A DNA stretch of 64,000 nt from Palaemon carinicauda (GCF_036898095.1 NC_090743.1:17591351-17655350); one strand, 5' to 3'; shown: positions 21,072 through 33,460, counted from the first letter of the stretch. A program made the numbers and translations. Notes: generated by a model not told the origin, from the letters alone.

Positions 21072-21594
21072 AAACGGATTTTGAAGCGAAGCGAAAAATC
21101 TATTTTTAGGTGAGATAGCCATGTCGTCCTGATGGAACCGCCCTCCTTTTCCATAGAAAAGGCACAGGCAAAATCCCTCCCGAAAACTACTATATCTGTA
21201 GCACCATGCTCAATGCTACAAGGAATGAGTGCCATGCTACAAGGAATGAGTGCCATCTTGGATGCTCGTAATAGTACAGGAGGAAGGGTAACCTTGATAA
21301 CAACTCCCCTTCTATTTTTGCCACTCTTCGACTCGAAACGAAAACACTATTCGGGGTGAAGATTGCTATGTGTCGTATCAAGATATACGTCCCCTAATAT
21401 TATGCGATATCCTTAAGTGAAACATTAAGGATATTCGCGCCAGGAGTTAGAATTCTGGAGACCTAAAGGTTAATTCTCTGGGAAAATGACTGTAGCCAAA
21501 TATCCCTTAGAAAGCTACCAATAGAAACCTTCCATCAGGACGCCATGGCTATCTCACCAAAAAATAGATTTTTCGCTTCGCTTCAAAATCCGTT
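21072..21594. mobile_element. 523-bp MITE with 65-bp terminal inverted repeats
   Basis: Left arm 21072-21136 (aaacggattttgaagcgaag ... gccatgtcgtcctgatgga) and right arm 21530-21594 are inverted copies with about two mismatches over 65 bp. The interior, 21245-21530, is the reverse complement of about 8190-8480. It includes a 21-bp tandem duplication (atgctacaaggaatgagtgcc, 21213-21255). No transposase; a non-autonomous DNA transposon. It splits the repeat copy that resumes at 21597. Confidence 0.85.
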
Positions 21595-21596
21595 TA

Positions 21597-22085
21597 TTAA
21601 ATCACTAATGATAGATCAATGTTTATATAAAGAAAGTATACTAATAATACAAATATTTTCTTGAAAATAATATATTTCCTTTTACATTATAAAAATGAAA
21701 TACTTTTGCTTTTTAAGTTAGTATTTTCTTTTCATTTCTTGCAAGGAAAAAAGGAAATAAATTAACATATTTTTTCAAGTCATTTTTCGTAACGTTTGTC
21801 ACGTGTTTCGTGACGTCATGTATCTGGCGGAAGCGCGCTGACAAACCGAATTATTTCCTTTCATTGTGTTACCGAGTAATCTTATTACAGCATTCCCATC
21901 ATTGAAACACCGAGTAACGATATCAAGTGTTTTAGTGATCCGTATCATTAGTTATGAGATTAGTGCACCGTGACGTAAATTTAAGAAAAAAAACTCTGAT
22001 GACACCATATTTCTGGCGGAAGGCGAGATGCAAATCAACAGATTTTCTTCTGATGAGTTACTATTCCCATAATTGATTAATATAT
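21597..22085 (+). repeat. second copy of the TGACGTCA-repeat segment
   Basis: Colinear with 9370-9880, sharing ttcttgaaaataatatattt, the gacgtcatgtatctggcgg box (TGACGTCA at 21811-21818), gcgcgctgacaaaccgaat and a final diverged box at 22000 (tgacacca). Both copies are followed directly by a GA microsatellite (9932 and 22099). Confidence 0.8.
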
Positions 22086-22093
22086 ATATATAT

Positions 22094-22098
<5 letters not shown>

Positions 22099-22157
<59 letters not shown>

Positions 22158-22332
22158 GAGAGAGAGAGAGAGGGAGAGGGAGAGGGAGAGGGAGAGGGAG
22201 AGGGAGAGAGGGAGAGGGAGAGAGGAGAGAGGGAGAGGGAGAGGGGAGAGAGGAGAGGGAGAGGGAGAGGGAGAGGGAGAGAGGAGAGGGGAGAGGGAGA
22301 GAGGGAGAGGGAGAGAGAGTGTGTGTGTGTCA
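22099..22332. repeat. (GA)n / (GGGAGA)n purine-strand microsatellite
   Basis: About 220 bp with only purines on the plus strand, GA dinucleotides giving way to GGGAGA hexamers, ending in (GT)5. Long polypurine tracts can form triplexes in vitro; no role is claimed. Reading frames across it are artefacts. Confidence 0.95.
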
Positions 22333-22560
22333 CTGCCCCTGGTGGATTGGCAACATCCTCATTGTCAGTCACAGGAGACCCAAAGTCAGACTGACAGGCT
22401 GCAGCACCTGCTCCACAAAGAGGATCCTCCACGGAGGAAGCAGACGGACGCCTACACTCCGTTTCCCTCTTAAGTAGGTCAAAGAGAACCTCCCGCAAGG
22501 GCAGCCTACCAACGCCCAGAGATGACCAAAGAAAGTAACTCTGGTGAGGTAGTTATCCCT
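22333..22560 (-). pseudogene. unidentified coding-like fragment
   Basis: The minus strand is open for about 70 codons: PHQSYFLWSSLGVGRLP, LREVLFDLLKRETECRRP, SASSVEDPLCGAGAAACQ and SDFGSPVTDNEDVANPPGAV, then it runs into the microsatellite. Composition and GC content exceed the surroundings, so it may be a fragment of a mobile-element protein or of a host exon. I do not recognise it. Confidence 0.3.
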
Positions 22561-23165
22561 TACTAAAAATTATCATGGCTAGTTCAGCTTTACCAAAAAC
22601 AATATACCCAATATAAATATTGGAAGGTTTATATTTGTACAGGAACAAATATTGAATGTCATATCTACACTGTACTGTCATGACTTTCAAGTAGTGAATT
22701 ATTTTACCTGTGCAGTATTGTCAAATTAATGAAGTCCATGTCAAGCATCCAGCGAGGAATAGTAGTTGGTAATTGCATGGTTCAGTAAATATCTGGAGCA
22801 AGTATCTTAGTCATGTAGTTGCTACATGTTTTTGTTACATTAAAGAACCGAAATCCTTTAATATGTACCACCGCCAGGTTTCCACATGCAGAAGCCACCA
22901 ACCAGGAGTCATGGTCTGATACTCAAATGGGGTCTTATATTACTAAATAGTTAATTAATGTTTAAAAATCATCTCATGCCTCCTGGGGGACACCAACTAC
23001 AGACAGATACTTAATAAAAATGGGATTTGATTGACCTCTATGCCCATCTTCGATATAGAAGTGTGTACTGTATCCACATACAACCTGAAAAGGGAAAAAA
23101 ATCATGAATAATGCAGCACTAAAAATTTCAAATTTTCTTAATTTTTTTTTTTTTTTTTTTTTTTA
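22561..23165. other. AT-rich spacer, no gene seen
   Basis: No convincing frame, repeat pair or RNA gene was recognised. It ends in a T-run of about 22 at 23142-23164. Confidence 0.5.
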
Positions 23166-23376
23166 AAGAAATTTGTATTTTTCCTGACAATAAAAATCTG
23201 TCCTTTATTAGGATTGTGCTTATAGCAAACCTGGATACAGGTGTTATAACTTCAACAGACCAGTGAGCCCAAACTTCAACCTTAAACTTAGAACTTGAAG
23301 GATGGTTGAGGCATAAGTATAATTTACAGGATCAGGTTTGTATAGTTAGGAAAATTACAATATATTTAAAAAGAAA
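23166..23376. mobile_element. small MITE with TTTGTATTTTTCC arms
   Basis: gaaatttgtatttttcctga at the left is mirrored by tagttaggaaaattacaata at the right (about 23355-23372), followed inside by atctgtcc / ggatcaggt. About 210 bp, no ORF. The arm motif matches the 644-706 / 899-959 arms, so both belong to one family. Confidence 0.65.
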
Positions 23377-26217
23377 AAATAAGATTTACTCAAAAATAAA
23401 AGCAAACTGTCATGCTTTATTACGAGACTTATCCTTGAATGGGAGGAAATCCCTATAATGAAACAGACCAGTTTACTAATCTGAGATATATACAAGCAGT
23501 TTAGTCCTGTATAAGAATGAAAGTGATGAGTCGTGTCAACCTCCCAAAGGCTTGGACAGGAAGATGCGGCACATGTTAGGCTAGGTCACCACAAGGAACT
23601 GGTAGACCGTCAAGGTAAACTTATATCCGATTGGAGGACATTTGTCCGATTGTATGGTAATTACGACAATTGGGTTGCATACACTTTACCATCCACCACA
23701 TCTAGGAGGTTGAAAACACTTCTTAGACAGGATGTTTCATGTCATGTGAAGAAGACTTTATTTATTTTTTTTAAAGGGTAGAGATTCTCCAGACCAATAA
23801 TTCAGGCAACATCTAGAGTTGGCACAAATACATTTGGGAAAGAAACTATATATTAATTCTAATTGATAAAAGATAAGCTATCATACATGTCTAAACTTTG
23901 GATTCTATTTCGCGATATGATCTTTAATACTGTATAACAAAAACATGCTTAACCTACCTTATCCTAAATAACAATCACGAATGCAACAGCATGATTACAC
24001 CATATGTACTGAATATTATCTGTATTGCACTCTCTTCACCAACGGGATGATAGTTTATAACTTTGTGACTAATTCAGTTCAAACGTGTAATATTCTTCCA
24101 ATTTCACTCTGTTCAAACCTAAGACTACTGACGCAATATAATAAATCTCATTTCTATCATTTTTGAAATATCGTACAGTATTGCTAACTCCAAGTATAGT
24201 GTACCAACGATATACTGTACAGGTACATAAATAATGTGAATTTTAGCTTTGTGTTACAGCGTATTTGAACGTTAAACTTTGCTTCAATTCCTCAGACTAA
24301 ACATAGCGAACACTTTTACATACGATAAACTGACATATAGGCATGTATATTCCGATTTTAAACACAAAACCAAAAAGGTTAGAAATGTAAAACCTTGTAA
24401 TGTAGATTCTATTCGAACAAGTACATTACTGTACAACATAAGGACCACCTATCAGAATTTTCAAGAACTGTGTGGAGCAACTTATGGCAGGGGGACAAAA
24501 TCAAAATGGAATACAATACAAATTATGGATAGAAAGAGTAAAATTATTCCTTTAATAATTGTCAGAAAAAAAAAAAAAAAAAAAAAAAGCAGACGCACAC
24601 TGACGTAAAGGTGACCAGATGTAACAATATTGTTAACATTTGGAATTGAAAGCTAATTTTGAAAACTTGTTCCTTAGCAACACATTTCAAGCAGTAAAGG
24701 ATATCCACTCATCTGCTGGCTATTGTGTAGCTATTTCTAACTAAAACCTGTAACCAAGTTTATAGTAGCAATGGACTATAGGACGAGGTTAAAAAAATTT
24801 AATTATCTAAAGAAATTATTCTCTTAGGAGGTAATGTCCTAACTAATTTTATACAATACTATTAAAACCAATTAATGTCCCAAAGGTAAATAATGGACAA
24901 CGGCCCTGTTACTCATAGTTCAATTAAAATGAAAAATATTATGCCAAGCACACATTAGTCTCAAAAAAACCCCAAAAAACTGTCGGCACTCGTGTTTCCA
25001 TTTTCTGTAGCAAACTTCCATTAGGTTAGAAATAAAGTACACAAAGTTTAAAGCAATGGAAAATAATTCTTTCATTTATCACTTCCTCTACCAAAACAGA
25101 CAAATCGACTGCAATGGATTACCTGGGAGTTACACATCCACACAATAAGGCAAAACACTTAAGGTAGGTCACTGCATCACAAGGAGGGGGGTCCCAAGGA
25201 GGAACGGTAGGCAAGGAAACAACATTATAAGCTTAGGTTAGATCATTCATGTTTATTCATGTTTGTGTGTCTAGTGAAATATTTTACAGGCATGAAAATA
25301 TATCTGGAATTGCAAATGGGGCCCAGTTCTAGTGCTGAAGGAATATAGGGTATTAATCATTTTTTGCTTTAGTGTGAATCCTACCAACTCATGTAGGCCT
25401 ATACTACATTTTACTACATAAGGGTAAAGCAAAAAATGGGAGTGATGTCATTTATGGTTGTACAGTATGATAAAATTTAAATGCAATAAAAATTATAATA
25501 CAGTAAAAGGAAATGATGGTTTAAGGAAGATAAGGATACTATACAGCACTCTAAGGGGAGGTTGCAAGGGGCATCGACGCCTTCCAAGTAGGTAAAGATG
25601 TGGCTTGTAGGTTATGTTAGGTGGAGACTCATAGTTTGGCTTGTATTCTTGAGTTTCCATTTCCAAATTTGGCTTAGTAGGATGCACGCTAAAACAGATA
25701 AATTCTGAGGTAAGACTAAAATGCTGGTAGGACACAAGCTAAAACAGCATCAAAACCCCTTTTTGGGTGGAAACTGTTAGTTTTCAATTAAAACTACAGT
25801 AAATATATACTTTAGTTTCTAGCTAAATACTTGTACTATATATTTTTGCTACTCACTATCTTGCGTTTTATGCATTTCTGACCAAGACTATTGATGCAAA
25901 CCAACCGTTTATGAGTTTTTGAACCGCCTCATATAGACAATTATGGGGGACTCGGTGGAAACTAGGGTTTTTAGGGTTGTGAAATGATCCCCACCCCCTC
26001 AAAAAAAAAAAAAAAGGGGGGGGGATTTGCAGCAATAATCTCCACCAGAATGAGAAATGTGAAGTAGAAAAGATAAAATATACAGTTCAGGTAAGTGGCT
26101 GAAAATTAAAACATCATACTTATCTACAAGTCACTTCACGTCTTCTAATATGGATTTTGCTGCGCAGTGACTCGCTTCACTCGCAAAAAACAAAAAACAT
26201 CATTGATCCTATGGGTC
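23377..26217. other. AT-rich intergenic DNA
   Basis: Only short, low-complexity ORFs on both strands. A-runs occur at 24566-24589 and 26007-26020. The minus strand over 23530-23760 has an open stretch (from LPWRSTSSLWWPSLT) that I cannot assign. No tRNA or other RNA gene recognised. Confidence 0.5.
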
Positions 26218-26395
26218 CCGGTTTAGTAAGTGGCATACCTTTTTTATTCTGGCTTAGTATGTGGCCTACCTGGCTTGTTAGGTGAGGTGAGGTGAGGCGA
26301 GGTGAGGTAAGTTGAGGTGAGGTTAGGTTAGGCCACATACTAAAACATAGAATTTCGTAGGCCATATTCGAAAGGTAGGCCACATACTAAACCGG
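26218..26395. mobile_element. 178-bp foldback element with GGTGA pentamers
   Basis: Ends ccggtttagtaagtggcata (26218) and gccacatactaaaccgg (to 26395) form a 25-bp inverted pair with two mismatches. A second internal inverted pair (ggcttagtatgtggcctacc / taggccacatactaaa) lies within. The loop holds degenerate (GGTGA)n turning into GGTTAGGTTAGG (26281-26332). Confidence 0.75.
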
Positions 26396-27132
26396 CACCC
26401 TCCTAGGTTATGGCAAGCGATACATATTGAGCTGCGTTATCAAGCCCCGCGTGTCATTATTTCATGAATAAATTTTACTTTTACATGAACAATAATAGCT
26501 ACTATACAGTGAATAAAGCATTTTCATCATAATCAATTGGCAACATAAAAGACACTACTTTAAAATTTCCTAAGGATTGTATTTCCCTCTTGGAGATGTC
26601 TCTATGTGATGGTGGTCAAGCTGAAACTCAAGGGGAGAGTGAAAAAAAAATTGACTGTTGTAGAAAAACAGCTGGGAACTGGTGCAAATTTGGAAGCTCT
26701 TAATTGGTTAAGAAAGCCAGCTAATATGTCATATGAAAAACAGAAAAGCTGGCAAAAGCGAGTGCAAGCAAAGCATGTGCAATAAATCACCATCAGTCTC
26801 CCCAAAGTAAATAATGGAGTTAAGAGTGAGAAATAGACCACATTTTACTCAACTGATACGCAAGTCATTATGGCCAAGGCACCATTAAACATATAGAGTA
26901 TCATATATTGACTAAAATTACATAAAAAAAAACCCTTGGCCTAAAACTGTATTTTCACCAAAAATCTGACTTTGAAAAAATTGTCAAAAGGTTACAAGTA
27001 CATGTATTGCCATGCACAATGACACTAGAACTAATATTTACCAGAACTAGAATAAAAAGTAATTTAAAAGGTGAAATTGGTAAATATTTGGTAAAGTTGT
27101 ATAAGTCTACAGGGTATCATTTCGAGCAAAAA
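26396..27132. other. AT-rich spacer, no gene seen
   Basis: No coding frame of note. 26140-26180 and 26405-26445 carry phrases (tgactcgcttcactcgcaaaa, ggcaagcgatacatattgagctgcg) that recur at 27330-27430, so part of this is a dispersed repeat. Confidence 0.45.
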
Positions 27133-27309
27133 ATATAAGTTTTCCTGTAGCAAATAACGTGATTCAACCGAATTTGACCTTCATTTCAACGAAAAACAAA
27201 CAGAACCAGTTCGACTAACTTCAAGAAGCCGAACTGGTTGTTGTTGTTGCTGTTGAAATGAAGGTGAAAACAGGTTAAATCACGTTATTTACTAGAGGAA
27301 AACATATAT
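27133..27309. repeat. 177-bp imperfect palindrome
   Basis: Arms 27133-27190 and 27252-27309 are inverted copies over about 58 bp with roughly ten mismatches (agttttcctgtagcaaataa ... ccttcatttcaac against gttgaaatgaagg ... ttatttactagaggaaaac). A second perfect inner pair, aaccagttcg / cgaactggtt, lies at 27204-27239. No ORF; probably a foldback MITE. Confidence 0.85.
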
Positions 27310-27327
27310 TTTCTGTTAAAATCTTTA

Positions 27328-27530
27328 AATATAATGGCTCTTGTTCCGCCGTGGGCTAGCTTCACTCGCCAGAAAACAAAAACATCAAGCTCATATGTAC
27401 TGGCAAGCGGTAATGTTGAGCTGCGAACGCTAACATTAGCAATGTTAAGTAAACATTAATAACGCTAAATATAATGGTTCTTGTTACGCCACTGGCTCAC
27501 TTCCCTTGTAGGAAAACATAACGATCTGAA
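27328..27530. repeat. direct repeat of a TAAATATAATGG unit
   Basis: taaatataatggctcttgtt plus ccgccgtgggctagcttcac at 27328 is repeated at 27466 as taaatataatggttcttgtt plus acgccactggctcacttccc. A third diverged copy lies at 26138-26185. Period about 138 bp for the adjacent pair. Confidence 0.65.
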
Positions 27531-29978
27531 ACTAATCTTTTCCGACAGGAACGAGTGTCATTTTCGAAGAGCACGGACCCTTTTCTAAAGAAAAAATTAT
27601 TTTTTTCACTAGGTTACGTTACCCTGTAATAAACTACAATAGAACAGATCTGGCTTGACCCCCATCCCACTTTCATTCTGTTTTCCGTCACTAATCTTTA
27701 GTGCTTAATGTAACTGCACAGTTATTTCAAACCGTTGCACGTGATCACAAAGGGACCTTACATTGCACAGCAACAGGTTTTTAAAGCCAAAATTCACAAT
27801 TCCACTACAATATGTTTGAGTGTGCATAGGCTAATGTGAGGCGTATGGGCTGTTGGTAAGGAATGTGTAATTTACCTAAGTATTGTTCAAGAAAACTTAT
27901 ATTAGATTACAGCGAGATCAACTAAACAACATTTAACCTAAAGAACTGGAAACTAAATAAATGAGGACTAAAATGGGTTGTACAATATATACTCATCACC
28001 ACTGGCTGACTGGATTGGTCAAGTAAATTAGTAATATTAACTAACTTCTTACCTAAGCAAATTATGAAACATAAACGTAGCAAAGTCACAAAGCATGCAC
28101 AGAGGAAATACTTACATGAATTAAACTATGATCGTAAGTTAATAGAATATAAACTTAGAAACTTAGAGATGTTGTTGTTGTCAGTTCTTCACACCTTGAG
28201 AGCCGGGTAAATAATGACATAGAAAACGGATGCTTTCTTCAAATCCATGGATTCCGGAGACCATTGACGTGTCACGTGATAGAAAATCTAGGCGGAACCC
28301 AAACTCTGTGACTTTGTAATCCTTGGAAAGAAACTTAAAATTTATAATAAAAATGTATCGTATATTATATGAAATAAAATAACTGCTACCATTGTAGCTT
28401 AAACTACATCATTACACGTAAAATATAAATATACACACATACATATGAATTACAGTATGACTAAGATTAAATTCTAAGCAGGAAACATCATAAGAATTTT
28501 ACCATTCAGTACCTGAACAATATTTTATTTCCGATGATATCCTTAAGTAGTGGAAATTATTTAGTTTTCCTCAAAAAAAATTCTTCATTGACTCGAGTTA
28601 TAGATCATCGGCATAGCAAGTATCACGTTACCCCCTTGAGTAAAGCACTCATATAAATGATAACGTCAAATGGTTTCATCATATGCCCTATTGATGACAT
28701 ATGTGTGGCTAGGAAAGGAAAGATACTTTTTTTTTCTTTTTTTTTTTGAAATATTGAACGGCTTGGTCCCATCAATAAATTTTACAATTAGATTCAAGAA
28801 CAATTGTAACTTACCTATTTGTTTTATTGCTGTATTAACATATGTAATGATATATTCAAGTTTAGTTTTACATAAAACCAATATATGTCTAAATCGAATT
28901 GTGTTGCTTATATTTCCATTCAAATCAAAGTAATAAAGCTAAAGAATTCAGCATTCACTTCAAAATTTTGAGAGTATTAAATTTGCAACTTTAAATATAT
29001 TGATGAATCAAATGGGAGTAGTACTGTAGGCAGGTGATTTTAGAAGTAAATTCGTAAAAACATGTTTTTTCTAAGGATAATCTGACCAATTTAAATCTTT
29101 CACCATAGCATGACGCCATTAGAAATTACTGTATTACCATGTGCCCTATAACTTGAAAGCAGGTTCGTGGCAGCGTAAAGGTATACAGAACACTTAGAAA
29201 TAAAATGCAGACCTACATTAACTGAAATAATTATCTCTGTAAGTAGACATCAGCGTCAATAATGTATTGAGAGAAAGTTTTTTGTTATCACGTGCTTTAC
29301 TAGGAAAATATATTAATATAATACATTTCCCAATTTGGTTGAATCTAAAACTTTACCAGCAGAGGTTTCTATCACTCGATTCAATTCATGCATTAACGTT
29401 TGCTTAGTTTCCATAGATCTGCGATGACGTAATAAAAATGTAACAGTTTTCGTTGTTTTTTTCGGGCGGGGGGGATTAGTGTTAAATTAACTGCATATAT
29501 CACTATGTATAATCTTCGTTGGACTTGTGCTAAATAGATGTCCTCAGCAAATGTTAATTGAAAACTAAGAATCACGCGTCTTTAAAAAAAAAAAAAAAAA
29601 ATAATAATAATAATAATAAATATATTTTTTTCGGGACAAAATAATTCAATTCTGTCTTTATTGTTTATACCATTTTAAACAACGAATGTATACTATAGAA
29701 CCGAAAGTTAAATTCACTGAACATATTTTTGTGAATAAGAGTGAGGATACATTAACGCGGTAAAAGGGTTTGTGTAATAATCGGGGCCACCCATACTAAG
29801 TTATTTTGCTGTGAGCTATCAGACGAAAATCTCCCACCATCACAATATCACAGTTGGCCCGGGGGGGGGGGGGTGATGAAATCAGGCTAAACTCCAGACA
29901 TGAATAAGGACATGTCTGAGGCCTTTGTTCTGCAGTGAACTAGAAACGGCTGCATTTGTTGTTGTATTAAGCCAATCA
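27531..29978. other. AT-rich intergenic DNA
   Basis: No gene recognised. Contains homopolymers and short (AAT)n at 29600-29618, and a G-run at 29860-29872. Confidence 0.5.
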
Positions 29979-30090
<112 letters not shown>

Positions 30091-30143
30091 TCATCTGATG
30101 AATGGGAGTTAAGAGTGTTGGTAAATAAAGCAAAAAAAAAAAA

Positions 30144-30872
30144 AAAGGAGACCTGACTGATTGCAATAATTACAGAGGCATAACACTTGCATCAGTTGTT
30201 ATGAAAATATATGGTATGCTTATCCTAAAGAGACTGACGAGAAAGATGAAAAGCTGAGAGAAGAACAAAAAGGATTTGGAAAAGGTAAAAGTTTTGAGAC
30301 ATGTACAGCAATGGGTACAATATAGAAAACCACTTTAAAATGGCAATTGTGAACTATGAAAAAAGCCTTTGATAGTGTGCACCGACCAATTTTGTGCAGA
30401 GTCTTGCGTTATTATGGAATTCCTTAAATATGTAGGCTAAATTTGATTAAGTCTGTTTATGAGCATAGCAAGTGCTAAGTTAATATTAATGGAGTCTTAT
30501 CAAATGAATTTCCAGTGAACAGCAGAGTACTCCAAGGGAATGTGTTGTCACCTATGTTGTTTATTCTCTTCATGGATTTTCTAATGCATAGAACAGTCGC
30601 AGATGGTAGAGAAGGATGGACTGGATTGGTAATAGGAATTTAGCAGACCTAGAGTATGCTGATGATGCTGCCCTTGTTACCAGAACACCACAGGATTTGC
30701 AATGTTTGCTTACCAGAATGCTTGAAATATCACAGGAGGTGGGCTCAAGATAAATAAGAGACAGATGATGAGAATGGAGTATGCAATGGAAGATGAAATA
30801 TTGGAAGGAGAAAGGATTAATGAGGTAGAATCATTCAAGTATTTAGGAACAATGATCTCCAATAGTGTCTTT
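30144..30872 (+). pseudogene. RTE-type LINE reverse transcriptase relic
   Basis: Plus-strand reverse transcriptase fragments in order across shifting frames: KGDLTDCNNYRGITLAS, REEQKGFGKGKSFETC, MKKAFDSVHRPILCRVLRYY, SNEFPVNSRVLQGNVLSP (the usual RQGCVLSP altered), LEYADDAALVTRTPQDLQ (YADD at 30655-30666) and NEVESFKYLGTMISNS. The spacing fits RTE/BovB-like enzymes. It has many stops and frameshifts, and the endonuclease is absent. Confidence 0.8.
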
Positions 30873-32144
30873 AGAATTAGAATTTAGTGAAAAACTTTAT
30901 GCTATTCTGGGAGACGATGCAGTTTTGTAAAATACCATAGTAAAGACATTCATTTTACACTATCATTATCAATGCTAAATTGAATTGGACTCCATATACA
31001 GAACGTTTACCATAGTAATAAAGTTACAAAGGAGACCTTGGAAGCAGATACTTCAGAATAATTATTATTAACACTTGCGGTAACCTATTAGAAATGTCCC
31101 AGTTTTGCAATGTTAAATAGTTTAAGCCCAGCTCAAGTCTGAAAGTTTTAGTATTGTCTGCAACCTTAAGTTTACCTGATGAATTAACAACAGCCATTGA
31201 CTGGCCCTTCCTGGTCCTAGGTTGATGGAGAAGGGGCTTGGGCACTGATCATACATATGGCTGATCTATAAGACATCGCCCTCTCCATTTCCCCTGCCAC
31301 AAAAGTGACATTTAACATGACGAGGGGTAAAATTTATAGAAAAAGGTACAATAAGGTAGTTTAACCTGACCACTGTTATAACACTCCCAAATCTATTGCA
31401 CTGGGAAGAAGTGTTTGTCCTTATTACTATAATTTTACGTATATTTAGTAATTAATTTTGAATGAAACTATTTAGTAATTAAAAATATTTCCCATTTTCA
31501 TATCGTTCAGATTGCCTGGAGCTTATCTCCAGGGTGGGTTTTTTAATAACATCCATGCACGTGTCACGACTGTGGTATTCTTAAAAAACAAAACAAAAAA
31601 GGATTACCAAATGATATTTAAGGTGTTAACTGAAGATAAGTGTGAATTACAGAAATGTAATGCTGCTAGGGGCTCTTAGACTAAATGTTATAACCCGGCC
31701 CCCCTTATTTTCACGTTTCCAAATTATGTTTAGGTACTTCAATCAAAAGATATTATACCTCTGCATGTCAAAGGGATGGATATATGGAACATGGACCACA
31801 TAAGCTGGGCGCTGGAACTATAGAGGCCATTAAGAACCGCAACACAAGCGTTTAGCCCAGAGGGTTTAATCTTATTGATAAAATTTATCAAGTGAATTAC
31901 AGCTTCTCTAAAATCTCATAATTGGACAAGTTAAAATTGAGACACTCTGACGAATTCCACAGTCCAACACTGGATTGTTTTAATTTGTTGTCAGGCTCAT
32001 TACTCCATATGGGTTTGAGAGATAGCCTAATTCACTAACAGGAATGCTCTCTCTACACGAGATCTGTTCAACCACATCATTTGCATATTTATTAGCTTCA
32101 TTCCTTAATTGCCTAATTTGGCATGAATCCAACATATTTCTACA
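30873..32144. other. intergenic DNA, no gene seen
   Basis: The start of this stretch may hold the decayed 3' part of the RTE element. Otherwise only short ORFs and no recognisable repeats. Confidence 0.45.
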
Positions 32145-32345
32145 TTTTCACTATAAAGGATAAGCACATATGAGGCCATTCAGCACTGAAGTGCAGTCGG
32201 TGTTAAATCCCACTGTTACACAAGTAAGTAATACTCAAAGCAGGTTGGAGGGCAAGATGGAAGAAAAGAAATGGGAATAGAGGTAAAGCAAATGCAGCTA
32301 GAGTCCAAAGAGTTGCTGCAAAGACCCTTCAAGTTATGCCTGGTG
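32145..32345 (+). repeat. SINE-like dispersed repeat copy
   Basis: tgaggccattcagcactgaa, gtgcagtcggtgtta, aggttggagggcaagatgga, agaaaagaaatgggaataga and gttgctgcaaagacccttca, in the same order as at 44735-44990. It lies against the C-terminal end of the Tigger relic. Confidence 0.55.
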
Positions 32346-33460
32346 ATTCACATAAGGTCCACTCATGGTACCAACCCACAAAGGGACATGACCTCAGAGG
32401 ATGAGGGTCTAGGGTTGTGGACATCAAAGCATTTTTTGAACAAATGCCTTGTGTACAGCTCCTTGAAATTTGAGATGACCTGTTGGTCCATGAGCTGGAG
32501 GAGTGGAGTGGTGTTGGATGGGAGATAGAGGACTTTAATAAACTTGAAACCATCAAGAATGTCATCTTCAAGACCCGGAGGGTGACCAGGGGCATTGTCT
32601 AAAATGAGAAGACATTTCAATGGCACGTTCTTCTCCATCAAATGCTTCTAGACTGCCAGACCAAAGGCCAGACCCATTCTATGAAGAAATGCCTTGTAAC
32701 CCATGCCTTTGACTTTACTCAAAACATCACTTGAAGCTTTTCTTTCAAGATCTTGTGACTCTTTGAAAGCACATGGGTTTTCAGAGAAGTCAATGCTGGC
32801 ATTAGAACACAAAGTTAGAGTTAATCTATCTTTCATGGGTTTATGGCCCAGCAGTTTCTTCTCTTCTGCCATGATTTGAAAACTAGTAGGGGGATGTAAC
32901 CTTCCCTAGCAACAAGTGAGGCAAAACGTGCAACGTACCCCTCCATGGCTTTCACATTGGAACTTGCAGCTTACCTATGTCTCACAACCGAGTGGGTACC
33001 AGTTCGCTTTTTAAAGTTATCAAAACAGCCACGACTAGCTTTGAACATCTCCACGGGCATTGATGTCCCCCCACTGTTGGCTGATTTCCTTCGTTTCAAA
33101 TTGTAGACTGCGCTGGCCTTCTCACAGTTGATTTTCAGTCACGCTATCCCCCGTCATCTGCTTTTCTTTAATACACAACAAAAGCCTCCCCAGCTCGTCA
33201 TTTATTTCAGTCCATAACTTAGGCAAGATGGTTAGGTCTTTGGAAGGCTTTGTGCTCTTAATAGCATCCTTCTGTTGGAGGATGGTACATATCGTCTATG
33301 TACTCCTCTCATAATGGTGGGCCAATTCACTCACATGGACACCACGCACGTTTTTCTATAATTTCACACTTTGCCCCTATCGTCATCATGCGCTTTACCT
33401 TCTCACTGACGTTTCCACTCGCTTCTCTAAATAAGTTACTTATTAGAATAATTGTCTACA
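32346..33460 (-). pseudogene. Tigger/pogo transposase relic
   Basis: Minus-strand DDE transposase of the pogo/Tigger type. N-terminal CENP-B-like helix-turn-helix: ARGVHVSELAHHYERST then TICTILQQKDAIKSTKPSKD and PKLWTEINDELGRLLLCI. Then EEKKLLGHKPMKDRLTLTLC, SENPCAFK, and in the 32641-32363 frame KCLLILDNAPGHPPGLEDDI, LDGFKFIKVLYLPSNTTPLL and MDQQVISNFKELYTRHLF. LDNAPGH carries the second catalytic Asp. The NADETGLFW block expected just before EEKKL, with the first Asp, is missing, and frames are broken, so it is inactive. No terminal inverted repeats recognised. Confidence 0.85.

Noticed and set aside
26281..26332. Telomeric repeat array
   Set aside because: Only two TTAGG-like units at the end of a degenerate GGTGA array; not evidence of a telomere.
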